NCBI GenBank assembly: GCA_025997475.1
Contig: BNUQ01000026.1
Span: 1 to 26,866 of the forward strand
Reading direction: 5' to 3'
Source of the DNA: Planctomycetales bacterium
Lineage (GTDB): Bacteria > Planctomycetota > SZUA-567
Length of the DNA stretch: 26,866 nt
Part shown: piece after piece, positions 15,381-23,484 of the stretch
How positions within the stretch are numbered: position 1 is the first letter of the stretch
Layout: every line of letters begins with the position of its first letter
The notes under the pieces: generated by a model
Seen by the model: only the letters and a program-made list of their open reading frames with translations
Told to the model about the DNA's origin: nothing
Database searches by the model: none
Made by a program: the position numbers and the translations under genes

Positions 15381-17459
15381 ATGAACAAGTTCTGGGCAAT
15401 GGTGTTGGGTGGAACGTTTAGCGCGTTCGGCGCGGAGGTAACGGTCGATACGTCGGGCGAAGTGGCGACCCGCGAAGCGACGACTTACTCGCGGGTATTG
15501 GACCCGATTGTGGTCACGGCGGGGCGAATTGAAGAAGACCGCCGCAACGTTACGCAAGCGATGACGGTCGTCGGGCAGGAAGAAATCGCCAAACACCAGT
15601 ATCACGACGTTGCCGATATATTGCGCAATTACGGACTGCAAGTTGACGCCTCCTCGCAAAACAGCGCGATGTCGCAAATTGTCATTCGCGGGATGCGCGG
15701 TGGGCAAGCCGACGACAATACCGGATTGGCTTCACCGATTTTATTGTTAATCGACGGACGGCGCGCCGGCACCGATAATTTGGCGATGATTCCGCTGGTC
15801 AACGTCGAGCGGATTGAAGTCGTTCGCGGACCGGGAGCGGTGCAATACGGCACCACCGCAATGGGTGGCGTGGTCAACATTATTACCAAACGCGGCGGGG
15901 AAAAACCGTCGCTATCGTTGGAGTCGGGCGGCGGTTCATTCGGAACGTTTAAGTCGCAAATCGAGGGCTCCGCCGCCGCCAAGAAAGTGGATATTTCCGC
16001 CGGCGCGGCGTATCTCACCACGCAAAGTTACAACGTTTCTTCCGACAGACCGGCACGACTCGCAAATCTCAACCGCAATCATTATGCGAACACCGGTATC
16101 GACAATAAAACCGCTTACAGTATGAACGTCGGCTACACGCCGTCGGCGCAACACCGGCTCGGTTTTACGATGGATAGAGTAACGGTTGACCACGCCGGCA
16201 ACCCCAATCAAATCAACAATCCAGATAAATCCGCCGCCACGAATTATCTTGACCTCGACAATTATTCGTTCGATTTTGCTTACACCGGCGGCGCGGACGC
16301 GCTTGGTTTGACGTGGGAAGGGCGATATTTTTTTGGTGAAAACAAATACTACGTTGAAAATTTCTGGGACGCATACGGCTTCGGCGCGGATACGCGCGAC
16401 ATTACGCGGTATCAAGGCGCCCAAGGGCAAGTTAATTTTTCGCAAGAATTTCTGACGGTCACCGGCGGCATTGATTGGAATAATTACGACTCCTCGCACA
16501 CGGATAACGCCAAGTATTCCGCTTCTACTTTCGCCCATCACAATTCCGACCAGCACAATCTTGGTTTGTTCGCACTGGCGAAATTGGCGTTTTTCGACGA
16601 CCGCTTAATTTTAAGCGGCGGCGGGCGCGGCGATTTTTATTGGGCGGAAACGCACGGAACCGGCATCAAAGGTCAACGGAAAAATTTATCCCATCTCGCT
16701 CCCGCGGCGGGTATCGCCGTGCGCCCGTTTGCAGGGGTAACTCTGCGCAGTAACTATTCGCAAGCATTCCGTTTGCCGCAAGCGATTGAATCGTTCGGCT
16801 ATCGTCTTGGCGGGCTTAATTACAAAGGCGACCCGAATCTCAAACCGGAATCCGGCGAAACGTGGGATGTCGGCGCGGATTTCAATTACCGCTCGTTCGA
16901 TTTCGGCGTAACGTGGTTCAATACCTTTTACGAAAATAAAATCGACGCGATACAAACTCCGACCTTCGATTATCAATACGTTAATCGTAAAGGCACGACG
17001 AATTATCAGGGCTTGGAATTTACCGGCGGCTTTGATATTGGCGACGCGCTTGGTTTGCCGCTGGTGATTCATCCCTACGTCAACGCGACCGCGATGTTAA
17101 ATTATCGCGACGGCGACGGTTTGCGGCTGTCGCGAGTTAGCGATTTAGCCATTGGTTACGGCGTTAATTTCGCCTATGAAAAAATCGGCACGTCGTTCGA
17201 TATTCGCGCCACTTACTATGGCAAACGTGAAGACACCGACGTTTCCGTCGCACCGCCTTACGATAATCCCACCGTAACCGTCGGCGGCGTAACGACGCTC
17301 GATTTGTTCGTGCAACAGCGTCTCTATAAATCGGAAAAATACGGGCAACTCAGCATCAAAGGCGAACTGCGCAATATCACCGACGCTTGGGTTGAAACCG
17401 TCGCCAATTACCCGATGCCCGGTCGCTCGTTTTATCTCGGCTTGCGGTATGACTTCTAA
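15381..17459 (+). CDS. btuB: TonB-dependent outer-membrane receptor, probable corrinoid receptor
   Basis: Outer-membrane gated barrel that takes up its ligand with energy from TonB. It has 692 aa: a signal peptide ending near FSAFGA (about 18), TonB box DPIVVTAGR (41-49), a plug domain with IVIRGMRGGQADD, ILLLIDGRRAG and VERIEVVRGPGAVQYG, then GGVVNIITKRGG, and a 22-strand-type barrel. The C-terminal strand FYLGLRYDF ends in Phe, the BamA-recognition residue. The ATG is fixed by AAAGGAGAG about 8 nt upstream. Corrinoid specificity comes from the btuFCD context, not from sequence motifs. No second riboswitch is seen in its leader, which follows repeat F. Confidence 0.88.
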   Translation: MNKFWAMVLGGTFSAFGAEVTVDTSGEVATREATTYSRVLDPIVVTAGRIEEDRRNVTQAMTVVGQEEIAKHQYHDVADILRNYGLQVDASSQNSAMSQIVIRGMRGGQADDNTGLASPILLLIDGRRAGTDNLAMIPLVNVERIEVVRGPGAVQYGTTAMGGVVNIITKRGGEKPSLSLESGGGSFGTFKSQIEGSAAAKKVDISAGAAYLTTQSYNVSSDRPARLANLNRNHYANTGIDNKTAYSMNVGYTPSAQHRLGFTMDRVTVDHAGNPNQINNPDKSAATNYLDLDNYSFDFAYTGGADALGLTWEGRYFFGENKYYVENFWDAYGFGADTRDITRYQGAQGQVNFSQEFLTVTGGIDWNNYDSSHTDNAKYSASTFAHHNSDQHNLGLFALAKLAFFDDRLILSGGGRGDFYWAETHGTGIKGQRKNLSHLAPAAGIAVRPFAGVTLRSNYSQAFRLPQAIESFGYRLGGLNYKGDPNLKPESGETWDVGADFNYRSFDFGVTWFNTFYENKIDAIQTPTFDYQYVNRKGTTNYQGLEFTGGFDIGDALGLPLVIHPYVNATAMLNYRDGDGLRLSRVSDLAIGYGVNFAYEKIGTSFDIRATYYGKREDTDVSVAPPYDNPTVTVGGVTTLDLFVQQRLYKSEKYGQLSIKGELRNITDAWVETVANYPMPGRSFYLGLRYDF

Positions 17460-17462
17460 CCG

Positions 17463-17605
17463 CAATTAAGAATTAAGAATGCAGAATTAAGAATTTTTAG
17501 CCGCCAGCCGCCAACCACCAGCCGCCAGTAACCGCGCTCTTTTGGCAACTGACCGCCGACCGCTCGACTTTCAATTCTGCATTCTTAATTCTGAATTATG
17601 AATTA
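17463..17605. repeat. Heptad-arm inverted repeat G (AATTAAG type)
   Basis: The left arm is AATTAAG, AATTAAG, AATGCAG, AATTAAG (17464-17491). The right arm is ATTCTGC, ATTCTTA, ATTCTGA, ATTATGA, ATTATGA (17574-17608). The interior also steps by seven: GCCGCCA, GCCGCCA, ACCACCA, GCCGCCA (17501-17528). The last right-arm unit overlaps the tonB start codon. Confidence 0.8.
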
Positions 17606-18294
17606 TGAAAACGAAATGCCGACCGCCGCTCCTCTGGCTCACCGCTCACCGCTACGCAGTCGCCGCGACGGTCGGGTCGCTGACGCTCCACGCCGGCGTT
17701 TTTTTGGGCGTATCGACCGCCGCGCCGTCGCCGCGCGAATTTACCGCCGCCCAAGTCGGCATCGTCGCGGTTGACCTCTCGCCCGCCACGCTCGCACAAA
17801 TTTTTCCCGCCGCCGCCGAGCCGGAAACCTCGACCGAAATATCCGCATCGGTTGAAACGCCGGAACCGCCGGAAACGCCCGAACCGGAAACCGCGGAATT
17901 GGCGGAAACGCCCGCACCCGAAACTCCGCCCCTATCGGAGCCGCCGCCCGTCGCCGCGTCCCCCGCCGAAACCGCGCCGGTCGCCGCGCAAAATTTGGCG
18001 AACGCCGGCGTCGCGGCGGCGACGAGTCCCGAAGTCATCGCCGGTTCCAATCGCCGTCCGACGTATCCCGAAGCGGCGCGGCGACGCCGACAAGAAGGGA
18101 CGGTTTGGCTACGGTTGGAAATCGACGCGCGCGGCGCCGTGCGGACGGCAACGGTTGACGCAAGTAGCGGCTATCCGTTGTTGGACGAAGCGGCAGTCCG
18201 CGCGGCGCGGCAGTGGCGCTTCCGTCCGGCGACCCGCTTCGGTCAACCCGCCGCCGACACGGTCCGCGCGCCGGTGGAATTTCATTTACGGTGA
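17605..18294 (+). CDS. tonB: Energy transducer TonB
   Basis: Couples the proton-motive force (via ExbBD) to outer-membrane receptors. It has 229 aa: a short cytoplasmic N terminus, one membrane helix (about 17-36, VAATVGSLTLHAGVFLGV), a periplasmic Pro/Glu/Ala-rich spacer (about 70-135) with repeated ETPEPPETPEPET-like sequence, and a C-terminal TonB domain (about 148-229) with RRPTYPEAARRRRQEGTVWL and LLDEAAVRAARQWRFRPA. The start ATG lies in the last heptad of repeat G and has no Shine-Dalgarno, which is unusual. exbB and exbD are absent nearby. Its position after the receptor suggests a dedicated B12 TonB. Confidence 0.9.
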   Translation: MKTKCRPPLLWLTAHRYAVAATVGSLTLHAGVFLGVSTAAPSPREFTAAQVGIVAVDLSPATLAQIFPAAAEPETSTEISASVETPEPPETPEPETAELAETPAPETPPLSEPPPVAASPAETAPVAAQNLANAGVAAATSPEVIAGSNRRPTYPEAARRRRQEGTVWLRLEIDARGAVRTATVDASSGYPLLDEAAVRAARQWRFRPATRFGQPAADTVRAPVEFHLR

Positions 18295-18375
18295 ACAATT
18301 AACCGCTGATAAAACCGTCATACTTGGCGCGACGGATTCGCCTTCGCGGTGAAGAAAACATCTAAAAAATCCGCG

Positions 18376-18399
18376 CTATCCAATTGCCGCGCCTTTTAG
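18376..18399. repeat. Decayed left end of the MITE-like element
   Basis: CTATCCAATTGCCGCGCCTT and the following bases match the left end of the element at 281 with only about two to three differences. The right end and inner palindromes are missing. Different hairpins follow instead. Confidence 0.55.
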
Positions 18400-18425
18400 A
18401 ACAGACCAGAGGTTCAACAAATAGT

Positions 18426-18546
18426 TCAACCCCTCTCGGGGTTGAGATTGGTGCGGACGCTTTTCCCCGAGTTGCGCGGCACCGCCGCGACACTCGGGGT
18501 TATTCACCTTAAGCCCCGGTCGGGGCTTTTAGCGGACACGTCCGCC
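18426..18546. repeat. Array of GC-rich hairpins after tonB
   Basis: Three strong consecutive stem-loops: TCAACCCC/GGGGTTGA (18426-18445), CCCCGAG/CTCGGGG with an inner CGCGGC/GCCGCG (18465-18499), and AAGCCCC/GGGGCTT followed by TT (18511-18530). A weaker GCGGAC/GTCCGC pair ends near 18546. The third can act as the tonB terminator. No reading frame is supported between 18295 and 18668. Confidence 0.6.
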
Positions 18547-18620
18547 GAGGCGGACGTTGATGATGACAAATTCGCGTAACCTAAGTTAAAGAATGTCGCG
18601 CCCCCCCTCCCAATAAAAAA

Positions 18621-18649
18621 AACGCCCGAACTTGTCGGGCGTTTTTTGT
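18621..18649 (-). terminator. Terminator of the cold-shock gene
   Basis: Perfect 9-bp stem AACGCCCGA/TCGGGCGTT with a 5-nt loop. On the minus strand it is followed by a run of T residues, 25 nt after the csp stop. Plus-strand T residues also follow, so it may be bidirectional. Confidence 0.88.
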
Positions 18650-18668
18650 TAGTTCGCAATCACGAAAA

Positions 18669-18872
18669 TTAGAGCGGGCGGACATTGGTCGCTTCCGGAC
18701 CTTTTTTGCCTTCTGCCGCGTCATAGGTGACGGCTTGGTCATCTTTCAGAGTTTTGAACCCGTCCATCAAAATCGCGCTGTGATGAACAAACAGGTCCTT
18801 GCCGCCATCATCCGGGACGATGAAACCGTAACCCTTTTGATTGTTGAACCACTTCACTTTGCCACTAGCCAC
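18669..18872 (-). CDS. Cold-shock-domain protein (CspA family)
   Basis: A 67-aa single-stranded nucleic-acid-binding protein and RNA chaperone. The cold-shock domain is complete: [15 protein letters not shown] (with RNP1 KGYGFI), DLFVHHSAI (RNP2), then a [20 protein letters not shown] segment ending ATNVRPL. It starts at GTG 18872 with AAGGAG 6 nt upstream; the open frame continues upstream but without family resemblance. A leader of about 98 nt is predicted, with an ACCCC/GGGGT hairpin (18893-18906) just upstream of the ribosome site, in line with the long regulatory leaders of csp genes. Confidence 0.95.
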   Translation of the reverse strand: MASGKVKWFNNQKGYGFIVPDDGGKDLFVHHSAILMDGFKTLKDDQAVTYDAAEGKKGPEATNVRPL

Positions 18873-18977
18873 TGGTATCTCCTTCGTTGCGCACCCCTCG
18901 CGGGGTTTTCCACTCTCCGATTCAAAAAGACGGAAAAAGCCCGGAGACCAACCTTTCCCGCCATACACAATTTCGGG

Positions 18978-19006
18978 ATAATACGCGCCGCCGCGACAAA
19001 TGCCAG
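18978..19006 (-). promoter_or_regulatory. Putative csp promoter
   Basis: On the minus strand: CTGGCA (19001-19006), a 17-nt spacer and TATTAT (18978-18983), giving a start near 18971 and a leader of about 98 nt. Confidence 0.45.
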
Positions 19007-19026
19007 AAAAAAATAATTTTTTTTTG

Positions 19027-19148
19027 CGGAAAGAGAGGAAAGGAAAAATATTTTAAGAAGGGAAGAATTTTAAGCGTTTAAGAGGCGCGAAAAGCGCGAA
19101 AAGCGCCATCGGAACTTTCAACTTTCCCTTTTCCCTCTTCCCTTTCCT
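19027..19148. repeat. Degenerate heptad-arm inverted repeat M (TTCCCTT type)
   Basis: A purine-rich left side (GGAAAGAGAGGAAAGG, 19028-19043) faces a right arm of 7-mers TTCAACT, TTCCCTT, TTCCCTC, TTCCCTT (about 19114-19147). The core has GGCGCGAAAAGCGCGAAAAG and GCGCCATC, like the GC-rich cores of other copies. Confidence 0.5.
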
Positions 19149-19175
19149 TGACAGCCGCCGCCCCGCCGCTACACT
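19148..19175 (+). promoter_or_regulatory. Promoter of the initiator tRNA
   Basis: TTGACA (19148-19153), a 16-nt GC-only spacer and TACACT (19170-19175). The predicted start is near 19182, nine bases before the tRNA. Confidence 0.7.
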
Positions 19176-19190
19176 GCGCCGCCATTACAT

Positions 19191-19267
<77 letters not shown>

Positions 19268-19278
19268 CATTTACCATA

Positions 19279-19307
19279 GGGATTAGGTTCGCGCCTAATC
19301 CCTTTTT
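19279..19307 (+). terminator. Terminator after the initiator tRNA
   Basis: Perfect 9-bp stem GGGATTAGG/CCTAATCCC with loop TTCGCG, followed by five T residues, 11 nt after the tRNA. Confidence 0.9.
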
Positions 19308-19330
19308 CATAACTTTTGCGCGCCGAAAAA

Positions 19331-22300
19331 ATGATGCGACGCTTTCTCATTCTTGGGTTGCTCTTTTGCGGCGCGGTCGGCTTCGCCGCCGAAGGCGGCA
19401 TCAGCAAAGAATACGCCGACGCCGAATTTCAACTCTACAAAGACGACGTTTTTTTCTGCCAGATTAACGCGGCGCGCGCCGTCGCCACCAACATCGGCGA
19501 AGTCGGCGCCCAGCAAATCAAAATGGACGATGTCGTCGTTACCGTCTATGACACCGCCGCTCCCGCCGAAAACGGCAATCAGCCGGTCAAATTAAGCATC
19601 GCCAGCAGTAAAGGCACTTATCTACAAATCCGCGCCGACACCGGCGCGTCGCAGGACATCGTGGTTCTCGACGGCGCTCCCGGCAAGCCCGTCGTCGTCA
19701 AACGTTTTCGCCGCGACGGCTCGCTCGACGCGACGATTACCTGCTCCGACTCCGCCAAATGGAACAACACCGCCGGCATTCTCAACGGCGCGGGCGAGGT
19801 AACGATGCGCCGTGAAGACCGCACGCTCACCGTCGTCGGCGTGGATATGACTTACGAAATCGCCAACCGGAAAGACGACTTCGATTTAATCGACGGCGAC
19901 GGGCAAGAACTCGGCGGCGTGCTGGAAATTTTGCGCGAAGTCGAAATGGAGATCGTCCGCCAAGACCGCTACGGCAAACTCATTCCGTCCAGCGCCACGA
20001 AAATCCGCTCGCACGGCTCGGCGCGTTACGACTTCGACCAGCATCGCATCAATTTCGCCGACACCGTGAACGTTACCCGCGACCGCCTGCGCATTAACAG
20101 TCAATATCTCAACGTCGTGTTGGACGCGCAAAGCGGCGACGACAGTTTCAAGGAATTGGTCGCGTGGAGCGACGACGACGAGGTGAAAATCAACGGTCGC
20201 GGCAATCCGGGCGCCGCCGGCGACGACCTCGGCGACTGGTCGGCGTTCGGACAATACGCCCGTTACAACGAAAGTAGCGGCGAGTTGCTCATCACCGACG
20301 ACCGCGCCGGCAAACTGCCGCTGGCGCGGTTGGAAAATCACGAAATCCGCAATCAGCGCATCACCTATCTCATCAACAATCAAATTCTCGAAGCCACCGG
20401 CGAACACGGCGAAGCGCGGCTCGGCGGCGGCATCGGCGACTACGACGCGGCGGAAACGGCGCCCGCCGACGACCGGACGATTATCAACTTCACCAAGCGC
20501 CTGTTTTTCGACCAGAAAAACCGCATCGCCGTCTTTGACCAGAACGTCAAACTGCGCAATCCCGACTTGCAACTGACCGCGCAAAAATTGCAGGTTGACT
20601 TCACGGAATTAAGCGGCGCGCGCGACAACAAAGACGCGATGGCGCGCGTCCACAAAATCACCGCCACCGACAATGTCGAGGTTCTCTACCAAAACCGCCA
20701 AGCCCGCGCCGACCGCTTGGAAATGACGCCCAGCCACAGCCGCGCCGCCGGCAGTCGCGGTTTGATTTTGCTCGACAAATTTGAACTTTCCGGCACGCGC
20801 CAGCCGGAAATCGAAACGCCCGGCAACGGTTATTTCATCGCCAAAAAAATCACGCTGTATCGCTACGAGCGGTCGGTCAACGGTCAGCGCGTCGTTTATG
20901 TCGAAGCCGTCGGACCGGGCTCCGGCATCTTGGGCGGCGAGCGGCGCGAACTCGGCAACGCCTATGACGTAACCGCCAGCGGCACGATTATCAATTTCAA
21001 ATCGCATATGGTTTATGACCAGATGAGCGACACGGTGGATTTTTACGGACAGGTTACCGCCAACAGCGGCGAGCAGGTTTTGTCGTCGTATCGGCTGATG
21101 TTGTATTTGTTGGAGCGCGAGCCCGAACGCAAAGAAATCCGCCGCCTCGACGCCATCGGCAACCAACAGGAGCGCGTAACCCTCGATTGGCGTCTGCACC
21201 ACTGCGAAGCGGCGCGCATCGTGCGCGAATACGCCTGCGGGCGTCCGAACGTCAAAGAATTGATTATGCTCGAAGGAATGCCGAATTTTCCGGCGAAGGT
21301 CTGGGAAGAAAACGGCGCGGTCTTTTACGGTCCGAAAATCGTAACCAACCCGACCGGCACGACGATTAGCAGTATCGGCGCGGGCGAATTGACGTTGCTC
21401 GACCGCTCGACCAACGAAAAGGCGACGGTGCATTATTCGGGACGCGCCGATTATTTGGTCTCCGGCGAAAACAGCCGCGCCATTTTCCGCGACAACGTAA
21501 CCTTGCGCCGCGCCGATATGGTCGTAACCAGCGACGTGATGCAGGCGGATTTAGTCAAAGACGCGAGCGTGAGCGCCCCCGTCGAAACGCCGGCAATGGC
21601 GGGCGACGACACCGCCGCCGCCACTCTGCCGCGCCGGTTGAGCCGCGTGATTGTCGAGGGTAAGGTTACGGTGCGGCAAGGCACGCGACAGGCGATTGGC
21701 GCCAAGGGACAAGTCAACATCAACGACGACGGCGACGTGATGATTTTAGAAGGCGACCAACGGCAACTCGCCGAAGTGGACAATCGCGACGGCTTCCGCT
21801 TGTTGGCGCCGCGCCTAATGGTGCGGGAAACGCAGGGCTTAATCACGGCGACGGGGCGCGGACAAGTGTTTTTGTCGGGACAAGCGGTGAATATGTCGTC
21901 GGCGTTTGCGGCGGAAGGCGCGAGTAGCGACGGCGACTACAAACTGACTTACGGCGGACAGATGCTCTACAATATGCCGGAGGGCAAAATCACGTTTCAG
22001 CGCGACGTGGTGATGACGCAGGCGACGTTGCAGGCGAAGTGCGATTTAATGACGATACGATTGGAGCGCGGCGCCAATCTGACCGACCGTGGCAGTCAGG
22101 CGCGGGCGGAAACGTTGGAATGCGTCGGCAACGTGTATTTCAACAGTTTCCCGTCGTCGGTAACCGGCGTCGCCGACCCGTTCGGTTTATCCGGCACGAC
22201 CATTCGCACGCGGAGCGCCAACGCGACTTACAGCGCGTCGTTGCATCAATTGGTGTTGTCCGGCGCGCCGTTGCCGCAAATTTTGCGGAGTCAAATTCCG

Positions 22301-22471
22301 GCGACCAATGAAATGTCGCGCATTTTCCAGCAAAACGAACGGGTGTGGATTGACACGCAGACCGGTATGATTGATTTCGGCGGCGACAAACAAAACATCA
22401 GCCCGTGGCCCGCCGACCGACCGCTGATTTTCCCCGGCGAACGCACGCCGTGGTTGCCGGGCAACCAATGA
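19331..22471 (+). CDS. Very large periplasmic OstA/LptA-like protein
   Basis: A 1046-aa exported protein; LptA/OstA proteins carry lipopolysaccharide across the periplasm. A signal peptide (MMRRFLILGLLFCGAVGFAA) is followed almost wholly by predicted beta strands. Recurring OstA-type units pair a 'redefine basis/toxic layer' strand pattern with charged turns, for example LQLTAQKLQVDF, VVTSDVMQADLV, TATGRGQVFLSGQ and LQAKCDLMTIRL, so several OstA domains in tandem are likely. No LptD-type barrel is evident at the C terminus, which is short and polar. Either ATG 19331 or 19334 could be used; no ribosome site is seen. LptA is usually under 250 aa, so this is an unusual architecture. Family assignment is by pattern, not alignment. 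Confidence 0.72.
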   Translation: MMRRFLILGLLFCGAVGFAAEGGISKEYADAEFQLYKDDVFFCQINAARAVATNIGEVGAQQIKMDDVVVTVYDTAAPAENGNQPVKLSIASSKGTYLQIRADTGASQDIVVLDGAPGKPVVVKRFRRDGSLDATITCSDSAKWNNTAGILNGAGEVTMRREDRTLTVVGVDMTYEIANRKDDFDLIDGDGQELGGVLEILREVEMEIVRQDRYGKLIPSSATKIRSHGSARYDFDQHRINFADTVNVTRDRLRINSQYLNVVLDAQSGDDSFKELVAWSDDDEVKINGRGNPGAAGDDLGDWSAFGQYARYNESSGELLITDDRAGKLPLARLENHEIRNQRITYLINNQILEATGEHGEARLGGGIGDYDAAETAPADDRTIINFTKRLFFDQKNRIAVFDQNVKLRNPDLQLTAQKLQVDFTELSGARDNKDAMARVHKITATDNVEVLYQNRQARADRLEMTPSHSRAAGSRGLILLDKFELSGTRQPEIETPGNGYFIAKKITLYRYERSVNGQRVVYVEAVGPGSGILGGERRELGNAYDVTASGTIINFKSHMVYDQMSDTVDFYGQVTANSGEQVLSSYRLMLYLLEREPERKEIRRLDAIGNQQERVTLDWRLHHCEAARIVREYACGRPNVKELIMLEGMPNFPAKVWEENGAVFYGPKIVTNPTGTTISSIGAGELTLLDRSTNEKATVHYSGRADYLVSGENSRAIFRDNVTLRRADMVVTSDVMQADLVKDASVSAPVETPAMAGDDTAAATLPRRLSRVIVEGKVTVRQGTRQAIGAKGQVNINDDGDVMILEGDQRQLAEVDNRDGFRLLAPRLMVRETQGLITATGRGQVFLSGQAVNMSSAFAAEGASSDGDYKLTYGGQMLYNMPEGKITFQRDVVMTQATLQAKCDLMTIRLERGANLTDRGSQARAETLECVGNVYFNSFPSSVTGVADPFGLSGTTIRTRSANATYSASLHQLVLSGAPLPQILRSQIPATNEMSRIFQQNERVWIDTQTGMIDFGGDKQNISPWPADRPLIFPGERTPWLPGNQ

Positions 22472-22570
22472 AGAGCAATTAACAATTAACAATTATTTAG
22501 CGGAGTTATTTTTAAAATGCGCGGAGCGCATCCTTTCAATAATTGTTAATTGTAAATTGTTAATTGTTTT
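22472..22570. repeat. Heptad-arm inverted repeat H (CAATTAA type)
   Basis: Left arm CAATTAA, CAATTAA, CAATTAT (22476-22496) and right arm ATTGTTA, ATTGTAA, ATTGTTA, ATTG (about 22542-22566). The core GCGGAGTTATTTTTAAAATG plus CGCGGAGCGCATCC matches cores B and C. Flank AAGAGCAATT. It abuts the stop of the OstA-like gene. Confidence 0.83.
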
Positions 22571-22818
22571 TTACCGTTTCCAACGCCATAAATACCGTTG
22601 CGATTTATTCACGAAAAAGACCGTCGTCGTTACCGCCCACGCCGATAACGATGACGGCGGCGACAGTGCGGGTGTGGTCGCCGAGGTCGGAATAATTTTT
22701 GCCGCAATCGCCCGTTCCGCTTCGCGGTCGGTTACCGCGCCTTGAACCCCGCGCTTTCTTTCATACGATTCGCGCCTCGGTTTTTCCCGCGCTATTCACC
22801 TATAATTTATCTCCGCCA
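22571..22818. other. Gap without a supported gene
   Basis: A minus-strand frame (about 22571-22765) reads like the end of a membrane protein (AVTTTVFFVNKSQRYLWRWK) but has no start codon before an upstream stop, so it may be a remnant. TATAAT at 22801-22806 could drive the next gene, with a start only about 6 nt before its ATG. Confidence 0.35.
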
Positions 22819-23469
22819 ATGTCCGCCGCCGCGCCGAGAACGACTTTCACTCTGCAAAACCGGTTGCGAGAACTGACGAAAAAACCGGTCGTGTTGGTGT
22901 TGACCGACAACGCTTCGACGATGCTTTCAAAAAAAAGCGGCGTGTTGCGCGCGCACAAAATGTTTTTGACCGCACCCGAGCCGGTGCTGGCGGCGCTCGC
23001 GGATTTTTTCCTGACCGGCAACTGTCCCGCCGCCGCGCGCGAATTTATCAACGCCAACACGCGGCAAATTTCCCGCGCGACGCCGCGACGCCGCGCGCTA
23101 ATTACGCAGGGCAAGACCTACGACCTGACGGCAATCGCGGCGGCGATAAATCGCGATTATTTGCAAGGGCGCTCGGCGGCGCCGCTGACTTGGGGGCGGG
23201 AAATTTTGCGCCGCCGCGCGCGCCGGACGTTGCTCGGCTACTACGACCCGAAAAAAAATATCATCACAATTAGCCGCCGCTTGGACTGCGCCGCCGTGCC
23301 GCGCTATTTTGTCGAATACGTCGTGTTTCACGAAATGTTGCACGAAATTCTCGGCATCGGCGAGCGACCGGACGGCAAGCGCGATATTCACAGCCACACT
23401 TTCCGCACCTTGGAGCAGACCTTTCCGCTCTACGGCGAGGCGCGAAAATTCGAGCGGAGTTATTTCTGA
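22819..23469 (+). CDS. SprT-like zinc metalloprotein
   Basis: A 216-aa protein with a zinc-binding HEMLH motif at 171-175 in VVFHEMLHEILGIG, followed by HSHTFRTLEQTFPLY, which supplies a probable third ligand histidine. This arrangement, with RRLDCAAVPRYFVEYVVFHE ahead of it, fits the SprT/YgjP-like group of putative metallopeptidases. The N-terminal half is basic and alpha-helical, with no recognised domain. ATG 22819 is preferred over the longer frame because the upstream residues show no conservation pattern and lie over the presumed -10 element, but there is no Shine-Dalgarno. The LysM gene follows after 15 nt, so the two probably form an operon. The substrate is unknown. Confidence 0.7.
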   Translation: MSAAAPRTTFTLQNRLRELTKKPVVLVLTDNASTMLSKKSGVLRAHKMFLTAPEPVLAALADFFLTGNCPAAAREFINANTRQISRATPRRRALITQGKTYDLTAIAAAINRDYLQGRSAAPLTWGREILRRRARRTLLGYYDPKKNIITISRRLDCAAVPRYFVEYVVFHEMLHEILGIGERPDGKRDIHSHTFRTLEQTFPLYGEARKFERSYF

Positions 23470-23484
23470 AAAAACGAGGACGCC

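Noticed and set aside
22571..22765. Minus-strand frame ending in a membrane-protein-like tail (AVTTTVFFVNKSQRYLWRWK)
   Set aside because: No ATG, GTG or TTG lies between the upstream stop and this tail, and no ribosome site or family match is visible. Mentioned only as a possible remnant.
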